Shown: piece after piece, positions 55,835 to 64,000 of the stretch
Numbering within the stretch: the stretch's first letter is position 1
How the letters are laid out: the number at the start of each line of letters is the position of its first letter
Made by a program: the position numbers and the translations under genes
Assembly (NCBI RefSeq): GCF_008704855.1
Contig: NZ_CP023691.1
Coordinates: forward strand, 1,116,001 to 1,180,000
Origin: Streptomyces platensis
GTDB lineage: Bacteria > Actinomycetota > Actinomycetes > Streptomycetales > Streptomycetaceae
Direction: 5' to 3'
DNA length: 64,000 bases
Notes under the pieces: model-generated
Databases searched by the model: none
What the model was told of the DNA's origin: nothing
The model's input: the letters and a program-made list of their open reading frames with translations, nothing else

Positions 55835-56812
55835 TCAGCCCGCCACCGGAGCCACCGACCGCGCGGCCGACACCGCTCCGCGCGCCTCGGTCACCGCCAG
55901 CGCGGCAACGGCCGTCAGCAGCACACCCGTTCCGATCGCCGTCGCCATGGTGAGCCGCTCCCCGAGGAACAGCACCGCGATGGCCGCGGCCGACACCGGC
56001 TCGATCAGCGAGATCACGGACGCGGTCGCGGCGCGCACGGCGGCCAGTCCGGCGAAGTACAGCCCGTAGGCCAGCGCGGTCGGCACCGCCGCGATATAGG
56101 CCAGCAGGCACAGGCTGCGCCCCAGATCGTGCGCCTGGGGCCACAGCCCCTCCACCGCCGCGAGCGGCAGCAGACACAGCGCACCGACCGCGAAGGCGCT
56201 GACCGTCGAGGCGTACGGATCAGTGCCGCCGCCCTTGCCCAGCCGCCGGGTGATCAGCGTCATCGCGGCACAGCCGGCCGCCGACAGCAGGGCATAGCCC
56301 ACCCCGGCCGGACGGACATTGGCACCGCCGTCGCCACCGAGGACCAGGATCGCCAGCCCGGCCAGCGCCCCGGCGACCGCCAGGACTCCGCCCGCGCCGA
56401 GCCGTTCGCCCATCGTGACCCGTGCCCCGATGGCGATGAGGACGGGCCCCGCCCCCATGGTGACGACGGTGCCCACGGCCAGCCCGGTGGTCTCGACGGC
56501 GGCGAAGTAGGCGGCCTGGAAGACGGCGAGGGCGACGCCGGTCAGCACGATCCGGGCCAGGCGCCGGCCGAGCGGCTCGTACGGGGCAGCCGCGGCGGCG
56601 GTACGCGACCGGCGGCGCAGCAGCGCCCGTACGGCGAGCAGCAGAACCAGCCCGCCGAAGGTGCGCCAGAACGTGAGGGCGAGCGGGCCCAGTCCGCTGC
56701 CGCGGTAGAGGAGAGCGGCGGCCGCGCCCGCGGTGCCCCAGGCGGTCGCGGCGAAGGTGACATACAGCAGCCCCCGGCCCACGGGAAGGGCGGAGGAATC
56801 AGTGGCATGCAT
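55835..56812 (-). CDS. EamA/DMT-family transporter
   Basis: The 325-residue protein has two EamA repeats and about ten membrane segments ([60 protein letters not shown]). It should export small metabolites. ATG 56812 (MHATDSSAL) is chosen; an upstream ATG at 56848 is possible and neither has a strong ribosome-binding site. Another EamA gene lies upstream on the same strand. Confidence 0.92.
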   Translation of the reverse strand: MHATDSSALPVGRGLLYVTFAATAWGTAGAAAALLYRGSGLGPLALTFWRTFGGLVLLLAVRALLRRRSRTAAAAAPYEPLGRRLARIVLTGVALAVFQAAYFAAVETTGLAVGTVVTMGAGPVLIAIGARVTMGERLGAGGVLAVAGALAGLAILVLGGDGGANVRPAGVGYALLSAAGCAAMTLITRRLGKGGGTDPYASTVSAFAVGALCLLPLAAVEGLWPQAHDLGRSLCLLAYIAAVPTALAYGLYFAGLAAVRAATASVISLIEPVSAAAIAVLFLGERLTMATAIGTGVLLTAVAALAVTEARGAVSAARSVAPVAG

Positions 56813-57025
56813 GGGAGAGGTGCTCCGGGAAATCCAGGACGGCGTCATGCGCCGTGGAATGGTCGCGTGGTCCCGTGTGCAGGCAGCGACAAGGGTCCGT
56901 CCGGCGCATCAGGCTCGGACAGGCCCTGGCGGCTCGGGATCAGCCCGAGCCGAGGTTTCCTCGGAGGCCGCCGCCCGCGTTACGCGGCGGGAGGGGGCAA
57001 CACAGTCGAATGCATGATCGACACC

Positions 57026-58213
57026 CTATGTCGCCGGGAAGCCGGCCGACAAGTCGTCCCCGGTCCGGGCCGAGGACGCCGGGGTGGCCCGGGACTCCGG
57101 GGAGCCGCCGCCTCCTGGGGACTCCGGGGAACCGCTGTCCCCAGGGACGCTCGCGCCGCCGCCCGTGCCCGCACCGGCGACCCGTACGGTCTCCGTCGTC
57201 TTCGGCTTGGCCGACTGCGCGATGAAGGCGCCGGTCAGCACCACCACCCCGCCCACGATCTGCGGTGCGGAAAGATGCTCACCGAGCAGGACCCAGGCCA
57301 GCACCGTCGCGATGACGGCCTCCAGACAGGCGACCACCCCGGCCACCTGGGGCGAGAGCCGGCGGATCGACACCACACCGGTGAGGTAGGCCGCCACCGT
57401 CGCGATCAGCACGATCCAGGCGAGCAGCAGAACGGCGGGCATCTGGATTCCGTTCAGGTCCGCGCCGCCGCCGAGCACGGCCCAGTCCATGCCCCAGGGG
57501 CGGGCGATCGCGGTGAGGAGGACGGCGCCGATCAGCAGGCCGTAGGCGATCACACCGAGCGGGTCCACCGCATCGTCGCCGTCGGAGCCGTGATCCGAGA
57601 GCACGAAGTAGCCGACCTGGCAGCAGGCCGCACCGAGCGCGAGCGCGAGGCCGACGACATCGAAGCTCAGCCCGGACCAGACCTCGACGACACAGGCCAG
57701 TCCGCCGACGGCCAGCACCACGCCGACCGCCGCGGCCCGGGTGACCGGCCGCTTCTGAACGAAACGCACCCAGCCCAGTACCAGTGCGGGCGCCAGATAT
57801 TCGATGAGGAGCGCGACCCCGACGGGGATACGGGAGAGCGCGGCGAAGTAGCACGCCTGGACACCGGCGACGGCGAGCAGCCCGTAGCCCGCGAGCAGCG
57901 CGGGCCGACGGAGCGGCAGATTCCGGTGGCGCCAGGCGAGCGGCAGCATGACCAGCGCCGCCCCGGCCACCCGCAGCCAGGTGACCTGGAGCGGTTCGAG
58001 ACCGGCGGATATCAGAGGCTTGGCGGCGACGCCCGAACCGCCGAAAGCGAGCGCGGACACCAGGGCGATACCGAGGCCGGCGCCGCGTCCGCCGGGCGCC
58101 CGACGACGGCGCACCCCGAGGGCGGGCGATGACTGCTGGGCCTCCATGGCCCCGGAAGCTCCCTGGCCCGAGCCGGACAGTGCTCCAGCCGAGCTCCCCG
58201 AAGACGCGTGCAT
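57026..58213 (-). CDS. EamA/DMT-family transporter
   Basis: The 395-residue protein has two EamA repeats (ALVSALAFGGSGVAAKPLI; VACLEAVIATVLAWVLLGEHLSAPQIVGG) and about ten membrane segments, with a Gly/Pro/Ser-rich C-terminal tail of 50 residues. Sequence upstream of 58213 in this frame is a shadow of the ClpN-like gene. ATG 58147 (MEAQQSSPALG) is an alternative start. It lies 49 bp after the ClpN-like gene on the same strand. Confidence 0.9.
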   Translation of the reverse strand: MHASSGSSAGALSGSGQGASGAMEAQQSSPALGVRRRRAPGGRGAGLGIALVSALAFGGSGVAAKPLISAGLEPLQVTWLRVAGAALVMLPLAWRHRNLPLRRPALLAGYGLLAVAGVQACYFAALSRIPVGVALLIEYLAPALVLGWVRFVQKRPVTRAAAVGVVLAVGGLACVVEVWSGLSFDVVGLALALGAACCQVGYFVLSDHGSDGDDAVDPLGVIAYGLLIGAVLLTAIARPWGMDWAVLGGGADLNGIQMPAVLLLAWIVLIATVAAYLTGVVSIRRLSPQVAGVVACLEAVIATVLAWVLLGEHLSAPQIVGGVVVLTGAFIAQSAKPKTTETVRVAGAGTGGGASVPGDSGSPESPGGGGSPESRATPASSARTGDDLSAGFPAT

Positions 58214-58262
58214 CCGGCCATCATGGCAGCCGTCGTCAGCAGTGACACCCCCCAGACCCCTG

Positions 58263-58829
58263 TCAGTCCTGGCCGGGGCGCTCCCCGTCGAGACGGTGGG
58301 CGAGCCGGGCGGTGTCGACGGAGGCCCGGCACAGCACCTCGACGGCCCGCGATTCCGGGTCGTCCACCAGAGCGGCAAGCAGGTCGAGGCAGCCCGCGCG
58401 GGTGGCGTAGCGGGCATGGGCGCGGTCCAGCGCGCCGTCCAAGGCGGCGGCCGCGGCCGGTGACCATCCGGGGACGGCCCCCTCGGCGACCACGGGGACC
58501 GCGCCGGAGTCCTCGACGGTGCCGTGCCATTGGAGTCCGTAGCCGATGCTGCGCTGGACGAGGTAGCCGAGCAGCCGCGCGACCTGCGGTCCGCCGTCGA
58601 AAGCGGCGCGTACGGCGGGGTCCGATTCCAGGAGGCCGTGCAGCAGATGGGCGGTGTCGACCTGCCGGTCGCCATCACGGGTGGCTCGCCTGCGGGCCGC
58701 GGATATGACCGACGCGAGCTCTACGGTGAGCCGGGTCTCAAGGTCCTCCGGGGCGGGGCTGTCGCCACCCCTGTACGCAGTACGGTTTTGCACAGCACCC
58801 ACCCCACCAGCCCCTGAGGACCGGAACAT
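58263..58829 (-). CDS. Clp N-terminal-domain-like protein
   Basis: The 188-residue protein has two Clp-N-type repeats (LASVISAARRRATRDGDRQVDTAHLLHGLLESDPAVRAAF and ALDGALDRAHARYATRAGCLDLLAALVDDPESRAVEVLC) but no AAA ATPase module. It may be a stand-alone substrate-binding adaptor. ATG 58829 is a tentative start without a clear ribosome-binding site; a later GTG is possible. Confidence 0.82.
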   Translation of the reverse strand: MFRSSGAGGVGAVQNRTAYRGGDSPAPEDLETRLTVELASVISAARRRATRDGDRQVDTAHLLHGLLESDPAVRAAFDGGPQVARLLGYLVQRSIGYGLQWHGTVEDSGAVPVVAEGAVPGWSPAAAAALDGALDRAHARYATRAGCLDLLAALVDDPESRAVEVLCRASVDTARLAHRLDGERPGQD

Positions 58830-59088
58830 CACCGGCGGGAAGCATTTGCGTCTCCCACGCTGGTTGCGCATGTCCCCGCGCGATCTCATCCTCACGGAGG
58901 AGATGTGCGGAAATCGTGGAGGTCAGACATACGGGCGGGGGGCGACCGCCCGCCACCGCCGCCGCCGGACCACCTACCCCATAACTGACGACCCATCAGG
59001 ACAGTGCGGTCCGCGCTATTGAACCTTCACCCCGGCAGGGCTACGTTCCGCGGCACCAGCCAGGGATCGTCACTGAAGGGGTGATCGC

Positions 59089-59517
59089 ATGGCCGAAGTC
59101 ACCGCGCAGGCCCGCATCGAGGCATCGGCCGCGAAGGTCTGGGAGCAGCTCACCAACTTCGACTCCTACGGCGAGTGGAACGCCACCCACACCGCGTTCC
59201 CCAAGGGCGGCCCGGAATCGCTCGAAGTAGGCGCCGGCTACGAGGAGAACATGAAGCTGATGGGCTTCCCGGCGGAGGTCGCCTGGACCGTACGGGAACT
59301 GGAGCCCGGCCGGCTGCTCGACATCGAGGGCAAGGGCCCGATGGGCGTCACCCTGGGGATGCGCTACGCACTCACCCCGGACGGCGGGGCGACGGCCGTC
59401 CGGATCGACGGCACGTTCACCGGCGCCGCGGTCTCCCTGATGGCCGGCAAGCTCAAGGACTCGGCGAGCGCCGCGCTGAACGAGTCGCTGCGCAGGCTCG
59501 CCGGCCTGGTCACCTGA
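59089..59517 (+). CDS. SRPBCC-family protein
   Basis: The 142-residue protein begins VTAQARIEASAAKVWEQLTNFDSYGEWNATHTAF and ends in a long helix (LMAGKLKDSASAALNESLRRLAGLV), typical of polyketide cyclase-like SRPBCC proteins that bind hydrophobic ligands. AAGGGGTGATCGC precedes ATG 59089. No adjoining gene shares its strand closely, so its role is open. Confidence 0.9.
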   Translation: MAEVTAQARIEASAAKVWEQLTNFDSYGEWNATHTAFPKGGPESLEVGAGYEENMKLMGFPAEVAWTVRELEPGRLLDIEGKGPMGVTLGMRYALTPDGGATAVRIDGTFTGAAVSLMAGKLKDSASAALNESLRRLAGLVT

Positions 59518-59577
59518 CGCTTCGGGGACCGCCCCTCACCCCGGCCCCCGAAGCCCGCGCCTCTGCGCACTTCGCGC

Positions 59578-60204
59578 TCAGTCTTCCTCGGCAAGGATCA
59601 GATACAGCTCCTTGCGCGCCTTGTTGACCACCGCCATGGCCTTTTCCCGCTGCTCGGGACTGCCGGTGGCCCACACCTGCCGGAACGCCTCGACCAGACC
59701 GCCGCCCGCCTTGCGGATCTCGTTCATCGCCTCCCAGTCGACGCCGCGGCCGGCATCCTCCCAGGGAGCGTCCGAACCGCTGTCGGCCTCGGTGCGCCCG
59801 GCGTCGGTCAGCGAGAACAGCTTCTTGCCGCCCTCACTGGCGCTGGCGATCAGCCCCTCGTCCTCCAGGAGCTGAAGCGTCGGATAGACCGAGCCGGGGC
59901 TGGGCTTCCACGCCCCACTACTGCGCTCGGCGATCTCCTGGATCATTTCGTAGCCGTGCATCGGACGGTCCTTGAGCAGCGCCAGGATCGAGGCGCGCAC
60001 ATCGCCTCGGCGCGCCCGGCCGCGCGGTCCGCCGCGCCCCCGGCCGCCGCCGAAGGGCGGGCCACCGAACGGTGGGCCGAACGGGCCGAAGGCCGAGCGC
60101 CGCCTCTCCCAGCCACCCGCGAAGTCGCCGTGGCCGCCGTGGCGCCCGGGTCCGCAGTGCTCATGCCGATGCTCATGTCCGTGTTCTTGTCCTTGGGAAC
60201 GCAT
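59578..60204 (-). CDS. PadR-family repressor with a His-rich N-terminus
   Basis: The 208-residue protein has a PadR winged helix (VRASILALLKDRPMHGYEMIQEIAERSSGAWKPSPGSVYPTLQLLEDEGLI) and a C-terminal dimerising helix. About 65 residues precede it: a segment rich in His (GHEHRHEHCGPGRHGGHG), then Gly/Pro/Phe repeats. The His-Cys cluster could bind a metal. GGAGG 9 nt before ATG 60204 supports the start. A perfect 9-bp inverted repeat upstream is the likely autoregulatory operator. Confidence 0.93.
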   Translation of the reverse strand: MRSQGQEHGHEHRHEHCGPGRHGGHGDFAGGWERRRSAFGPFGPPFGGPPFGGGRGRGGPRGRARRGDVRASILALLKDRPMHGYEMIQEIAERSSGAWKPSPGSVYPTLQLLEDEGLIASASEGGKKLFSLTDAGRTEADSGSDAPWEDAGRGVDWEAMNEIRKAGGGLVEAFRQVWATGSPEQREKAMAVVNKARKELYLILAEED

Positions 60205-60224
60205 GATGACGTCCTCCATTTCTC

Positions 60225-60256
60225 TATCGTTGATCGGTCGCGATGCCTCAACGATA
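60225..60256. promoter_or_regulatory. PadR operator candidate
   Basis: TATCGTTGA (60225-60233) and TCAACGATA (60248-60256) are exact 9-bp reverse complements with a 14-nt spacer, 21 bp upstream of the PadR start. Confidence 0.7.
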
Positions 60257-60417
60257 TATCGGGACTGTTCGTCGAAGCAAGGCCCTTCCCGCATCTCGTC
60301 AGCGCCTCACGCACACCCGGAACGCCACCCCCACCGGCCACCGCGGCCCGGATTCCCGGCCAGTTCTCCCGGATTGGCCTTGGCCGGTGGCTCTGCGGCG
60401 CGCCTACGCTCGCGGCC

Positions 60418-61239
60418 ATGAGGATTCGCATCGTCGACGCCTTCAGTGAGCGTCCCTTCGCCGGCAACCCCGCGGGAGTCGTACTCCTCGACTCCGGCGC
60501 CTTTCCCGATACGGCCTGGCTCCAGCGGGTCGCCACCGAGGTCAATCTCTCCGAGACCGCCTTCGCGCATCCGCTGCCCGCGGGCGGGGACGCCGACTGG
60601 GCGCTGCGCTGGCTCACCCCCGTCGCCGAGGTGAACATGTGCGGGCATGCCACTTTGGCCACCGCACACGTCCTGCACACCACGGGGACGGCCACCGGTA
60701 CGGTCCGCTTCCACACCCGCAGCGGGGTGCTGACCACTACGGCCGACGACCATGGCGCGATCACCATGGACTTCCCGACCGCCCCGCTCACCCCCGTCGA
60801 GGTACCGCCGGTGGTCGCGGGCGCGCTGGGCACCGAGATCCGCTCCGCGCACGACACCGGCCCCGATGTCGGCGATCTCCTGGTCGAGCTGGCCGACGAG
60901 AAGTCCGTACAGGCACTGGCCCCGGACCTCAAGGCGCTCGCCGGGCACGGCGGCCGTGGGGTGATCGCCACCGCGCGGGCCGAAAACCCCGACAGCGGCT
61001 ACGACTTCCTCTCGCGCTGCTTCTTCCCCAACGTCGGCATCGACGAGGACCCGGTAACGGGCAGCGCGCACACCGCGCTCGCGCCGTTCTGGTCGGCACG
61101 CCTGGGCCGTACCGCCCTGGTGGGTCTACAGGGCGGCGCCCGCACCGGCTTCGTACGGACCGAGCTGCGCGGCGACCGTACGCTGCTGACCGGGTCGGCG
61201 GTCACGGTCATCGACGGGGAACTACTGGCCACCGACTGA
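60418..61239 (+). CDS. PhzF-family isomerase
   Basis: The 273-residue protein has the PhzF features VDAFSERPFAGNPAGVV, the catalytic Glu in NLSETAF, CGHATLA and DEDPVTGSAH in the second half. The family has a diaminopimelate-epimerase fold and isomerises or modifies small acids. Phenazine genes are absent, so the substrate is open. ATG 60418 was chosen because sequence upstream in frame is the PadR shadow. Confidence 0.93.
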   Translation: MRIRIVDAFSERPFAGNPAGVVLLDSGAFPDTAWLQRVATEVNLSETAFAHPLPAGGDADWALRWLTPVAEVNMCGHATLATAHVLHTTGTATGTVRFHTRSGVLTTTADDHGAITMDFPTAPLTPVEVPPVVAGALGTEIRSAHDTGPDVGDLLVELADEKSVQALAPDLKALAGHGGRGVIATARAENPDSGYDFLSRCFFPNVGIDEDPVTGSAHTALAPFWSARLGRTALVGLQGGARTGFVRTELRGDRTLLTGSAVTVIDGELLATD

Positions 61240-61307
61240 GCCGGCCCACCCGGCGTCGTCCCTGGGGAGGCGCGGCAGGCACCGCGGTGCCACGCGCCTC
61301 CGCCTGC

Positions 61308-62138
61308 TCACGGCGTCGGCAGCCACCCCACCCGTCCGGCGAGCAGCGCATAGCCGACGAACGCCACGATGTCGATCAGCGCATGGGCGGCGACCAGCGG
61401 GCCGACCCGCCCCCACCGCCGGTAGAGCAGGACGAAGAGCACGCCCATCACCATGTTGCCGACGAGGCCGCCGATGCCCTGGTAGAGGTGGTAGGAACCG
61501 CGCAGCACCGAGCTGGCCGCGAGCGCCGCGAGCGGCGACCAGCCCAATTGCCCCAGCCTGCGCAGCAGATACCCGACGACGATGACCTCCTCCAGTACGG
61601 CGTTCTGCACCGCGGAGGCGATCAGCACCGGGATCTTCCACCACACCGCGGGCAGCGCCTCGGGGACCACCGTCAGATTGAATCCGGCCGCCCGCGCGCC
61701 CAGGTACAGCAGCAGACCGCTGCCGCCGATGACGGCCGCCAGCGCGACGCCGCGGCTCAGGTCGAAGCCGGGCCGCCGCCGGTCGAAACCGATCGCCCGC
61801 AGGCCGCCGGCCCGTTCCCGCAGCAACAGGTGCGCCACCAGCACCACCGGCACCAGCGCGCTCGCGATACCGAACAGCTGCCAGGCGAGATCCAGCCAGG
61901 GCCGGCCGGGCGCATGGGAGCCGTTGAGCGTCGCCGCCTGGTCCTTGAGACCGCCGGGCTTGGTCACCGAACCGATGAAGCTGATCAGCGCCGACACCCC
62001 GCTGGCCCCCAGCGAAAGGGCCAGCACGATCCATGTCTCGCTCCGCAGAATGCTGCGGGACGGCTCCTCGACGAGCCCGTCACCAGGCCCTTGACCTGGA
62101 ACGTCCGCATCGGCCACAGGACTTGTATCCGACTGCAC
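61308..62138 (-). CDS. CPBP-family intramembrane metalloprotease
   Basis: The 276-residue protein has about seven membrane segments and the CPBP motifs NAVLEEVIVVGYLLRRL (the Glu pair), RGSYHLYQG and HALIDIVAFVGYALL. The Arg of the classic EExxxR is Val here. Relatives process membrane peptides or act in bacteriocin immunity. It is divergent from the VWA protein gene. Confidence 0.9.
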   Translation of the reverse strand: MQSDTSPVADADVPGQGPGDGLVEEPSRSILRSETWIVLALSLGASGVSALISFIGSVTKPGGLKDQAATLNGSHAPGRPWLDLAWQLFGIASALVPVVLVAHLLLRERAGGLRAIGFDRRRPGFDLSRGVALAAVIGGSGLLLYLGARAAGFNLTVVPEALPAVWWKIPVLIASAVQNAVLEEVIVVGYLLRRLGQLGWSPLAALAASSVLRGSYHLYQGIGGLVGNMVMGVLFVLLYRRWGRVGPLVAAHALIDIVAFVGYALLAGRVGWLPTP

Positions 62139-62310
62139 ACTTCCTCCGCTTCCGCATTTACCACCTCATCGCCACCACCGCCCCGCTAGGGTCTCGGCAG
62201 CAGTTACGAAGATCGCGCACGACAGGCCGGGGACGGGCGCCATCCCGATGGCGCGTTTTCCCCCACCGGCGCATCCCGGTCGAGCTCCGAGAAGGAGAGG
62301 CGCTACCGCA

Positions 62311-64000
62311 ATGGGACGACACAGCTTGCCCGACGGATCCGCACCGGCGCGCACGGGGGCCCGCCGAGGAGCCCGTCCCCGCGCGCTCGTCCTCGCCACC
62401 GGCCTCGTGCTGACCGCCGCCGCCGGCACGGTCGTGGCGCTGGACAGCGGTCTGCTCCCGTTCGGCGGACCGTGCGGCGGCGACGTGACCCGGCTCGATG
62501 TGGCCGCCTCGCCCGATATCGCCCCGGCGGTCGAAGCGGTGGCCAAGTCGGCGCGGCAGGAGGCGGCGCGTACCGACGGCAGATGTCTGGACGTCAGGGT
62601 CACCTCGCGGTCCGCCCACGAGGTCGCCGACGCCTTCGGACAGCGGCCGGTCGATCCCGAATTCCAGGTCTGGATACCGGATTCGAGCCTGTGGGTCGAC
62701 CGGGTCGGCGCGGAGCGCGGCACCCCGCTGACCACCGCCGGCATCATCGCCTCGTCCCCGGTCGCGCTGGGCGCCGTCCCCCGGGCCGCCAGGTCGCTGG
62801 GCTGGCCGGAGAAGACCTACACCTGGACGGAACTGACCCGGGCCACGGCGTCCGGCGACGCGCTGCACCTGGGTGTCGCCGACCCGTCCCACAGCGCCAC
62901 CGGCCTGCTCTCCCTGGCCCGTATCAGCGCCGCCAACACCAAGAAGGCACCGGATCGGGTCACGGCCGACACCCGCACCGCCGCCACCGCGCGGCTGCTC
63001 AACCAACGTGCCGCGGACGGCGACGGGCCGGCCATGGCCACCCTGCCCCGCGACGCCTCCGGTGCCGAGCAGAGCGATCCGCGCCGCAACCAGGCGCTGC
63101 TGCTGTCCGAGCAGGCCGCCTTCGCGCACAACACACGCACGAAGAGCGGGCCGGATCTGGACCTGCTCTACCCCGAGGACGGCACGGCCCGGCTCGACTA
63201 CCCCTACACACTGGTCGACAACAGCGAGACGGACCCCGAACGCTCCCGCGCCGCCAACCGCTTCCTGACCCTGCTCAGCGAGCCCGCCGGACAGCGGGCG
63301 CTGCGCCGGCTCGGCTTCCGGGCCCCCACCGGGGAGGCGGAACCGAAGGTGGTCAAGGCGGCCGGCGGGCGCGACCCCCAGCCGTACTCCGCCGCCCCCG
63401 CCGAGCCGCCGACGGCGAAGGAACTCCAGGCCCTGATGGGCATGTGGACGATCACGGTGCAGAGCGCCCGGCTCTCCACCGTCGTGGACGCCTCGGCATC
63501 CATGGGCGCCCCGGTCCCGGGGCACAACGGCCGGTCCCGTATGGACCTCGCCAAGAATTCCCTCCTCCAGGCGCTGACCACGTTCACCTCCGAGGACGAG
63601 ATCGGACTGTGGAAGTTCGCCACCTCACTGGACGGCGACAAGGACTACGTGGAGCTCTCCCCCACCGAACGGCTCGGCGGCCGGGACAAGGACGGCAGCA
63701 GCCACCGCGAAGCGCTCGCCGACGCCTTCGGCGCGCTGGCCCCGGAACCCCAGGGCGCCACCGGCCTGTACGACACCACGCTCGCCGCGTACCAGAAGGC
63801 CCGCTCGACCTATGCGAGCGGGAAGTTCAACGCGCTGGTCATCCTCACCGACGGCGCCAACGACGACGCCCACGGCATCGGCCTGGACGCCCTGGTGGGC
63901 GAGCTGAAGAAGCTCTCCGACCCGAAGCGGCCGGTGCCGCTGATCGCCCTCGCGATCGGCCCGGAGGCCGATACCTCCGCCCTGAACCGCATCGTGGCAC
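62311..64000 (+). CDS. Secreted or membrane-anchored VWA-domain protein, 3-prime truncated by the window
   Basis: At least 563 codons run off the right edge. A basic start is followed by a hydrophobic segment (ALVLATGLVLTAAAGTVVAL), a signal anchor. Residues 60-340 resemble a periplasmic solute-binding domain (VAASPDIAPAVEAVAKSARQ; TTAGIIASSPVALGAVP). A von Willebrand A domain follows, with MIDAS motif VVDASASMG, a later Thr in the GLYDTTL region and ILTDGANDD. It probably binds a metal-dependent ligand outside the cell. GAAGGAGAGG precedes ATG 62311. Confidence 0.93.
   Translation, partial: MGRHSLPDGSAPARTGARRGARPRALVLATGLVLTAAAGTVVALDSGLLPFGGPCGGDVTRLDVAASPDIAPAVEAVAKSARQEAARTDGRCLDVRVTSRSAHEVADAFGQRPVDPEFQVWIPDSSLWVDRVGAERGTPLTTAGIIASSPVALGAVPRAARSLGWPEKTYTWTELTRATASGDALHLGVADPSHSATGLLSLARISAANTKKAPDRVTADTRTAATARLLNQRAADGDGPAMATLPRDASGAEQSDPRRNQALLLSEQAAFAHNTRTKSGPDLDLLYPEDGTARLDYPYTLVDNSETDPERSRAANRFLTLLSEPAGQRALRRLGFRAPTGEAEPKVVKAAGGRDPQPYSAAPAEPPTAKELQALMGMWTITVQSARLSTVVDASASMGAPVPGHNGRSRMDLAKNSLLQALTTFTSEDEIGLWKFATSLDGDKDYVELSPTERLGGRDKDGSSHREALADAFGALAPEPQGATGLYDTTLAAYQKARSTYASGKFNALVILTDGANDDAHGIGLDALVGELKKLSDPKRPVPLIALAIGPEADTSALNRIVA

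Overview
The window is high-GC actinobacterial DNA, most likely a Streptomyces chromosome arm. Genes have G/C-rich third positions, GTG and TTG starts are common behind AGGAGG-like sites, TTA codons are rare, and a modular type I polyketide synthase (PKS) is present. No rRNA, tRNA, CRISPR array or intact insertion sequence was seen.

Region 1 (1 to about 22,300, possibly 24,830) is one edge of a modular PKS cluster. A PKS subunit on the minus strand runs off the left edge (1-9186). It holds a docking helix, a complete module KS-AT(malonyl)-DH-KR-ACP, and then KS-AT(methylmalonyl)-DH cut by the window edge. In the complete module the KR lacks its catalytic Ser and the DH has Glu in place of its catalytic Asp. 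Facing it are a small lipoprotein and a free-standing acyltransferase. Next come a two-component system, a protein with a radical-SAM-like fold but no cluster-binding cysteines, and a large LAL-type LuxR activator. A gene-poor 1.8 kb follows, then an acyl-CoA ligase and a nitrilase-type amidohydrolase. Nitrilase, ligase and separate acyltransferase are the toolkit expected for making and loading an unusual amide-derived starter, with 4-guanidinobutyryl or 4-aminobutyryl as the best guess. Four genes here carry bldA-dependent TTA codons, and an ACCCCT/AGGGGT motif recurs upstream of the operons.

Region 2 (22,700 to 36,100) is accessory. It holds an S9 peptidase, a Rieske lipoprotein, an acetyltransferase, VOC proteins, MFS and LysE exporters, a TMEM175-like channel, HAD and methyltransferase enzymes, and a hydrolase. 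It also holds three decayed loci: an IS5-like transposase tail, a SigJ-type sigma-factor relic and a frameshifted LysR gene. A 10-bp tandem repeat and a long inverted repeat lie here.

Region 3 (36,100 to 47,430) is a run of small regulator-plus-target units: secreted lectin/AraC, DHA2 exporter/TetR, MFS/DeoR-HAD, SDR, DUF998-AhpD, and several flavin split-barrel proteins. Several divergent promoters contain clear inverted repeats.

Region 4 (47,430 to 64,000) holds an acyl-CoA synthetase overlapping a fused carboxyltransferase, LysR/EamA, and MocR/PPOX/PaiB sharing a promoter with a perfect palindrome. Two EamA transporters, a ClpN-like protein, PadR with a perfect 9-bp inverted repeat, PhzF, a CPBP protease and a VWA-domain protein cut by the right edge complete it.
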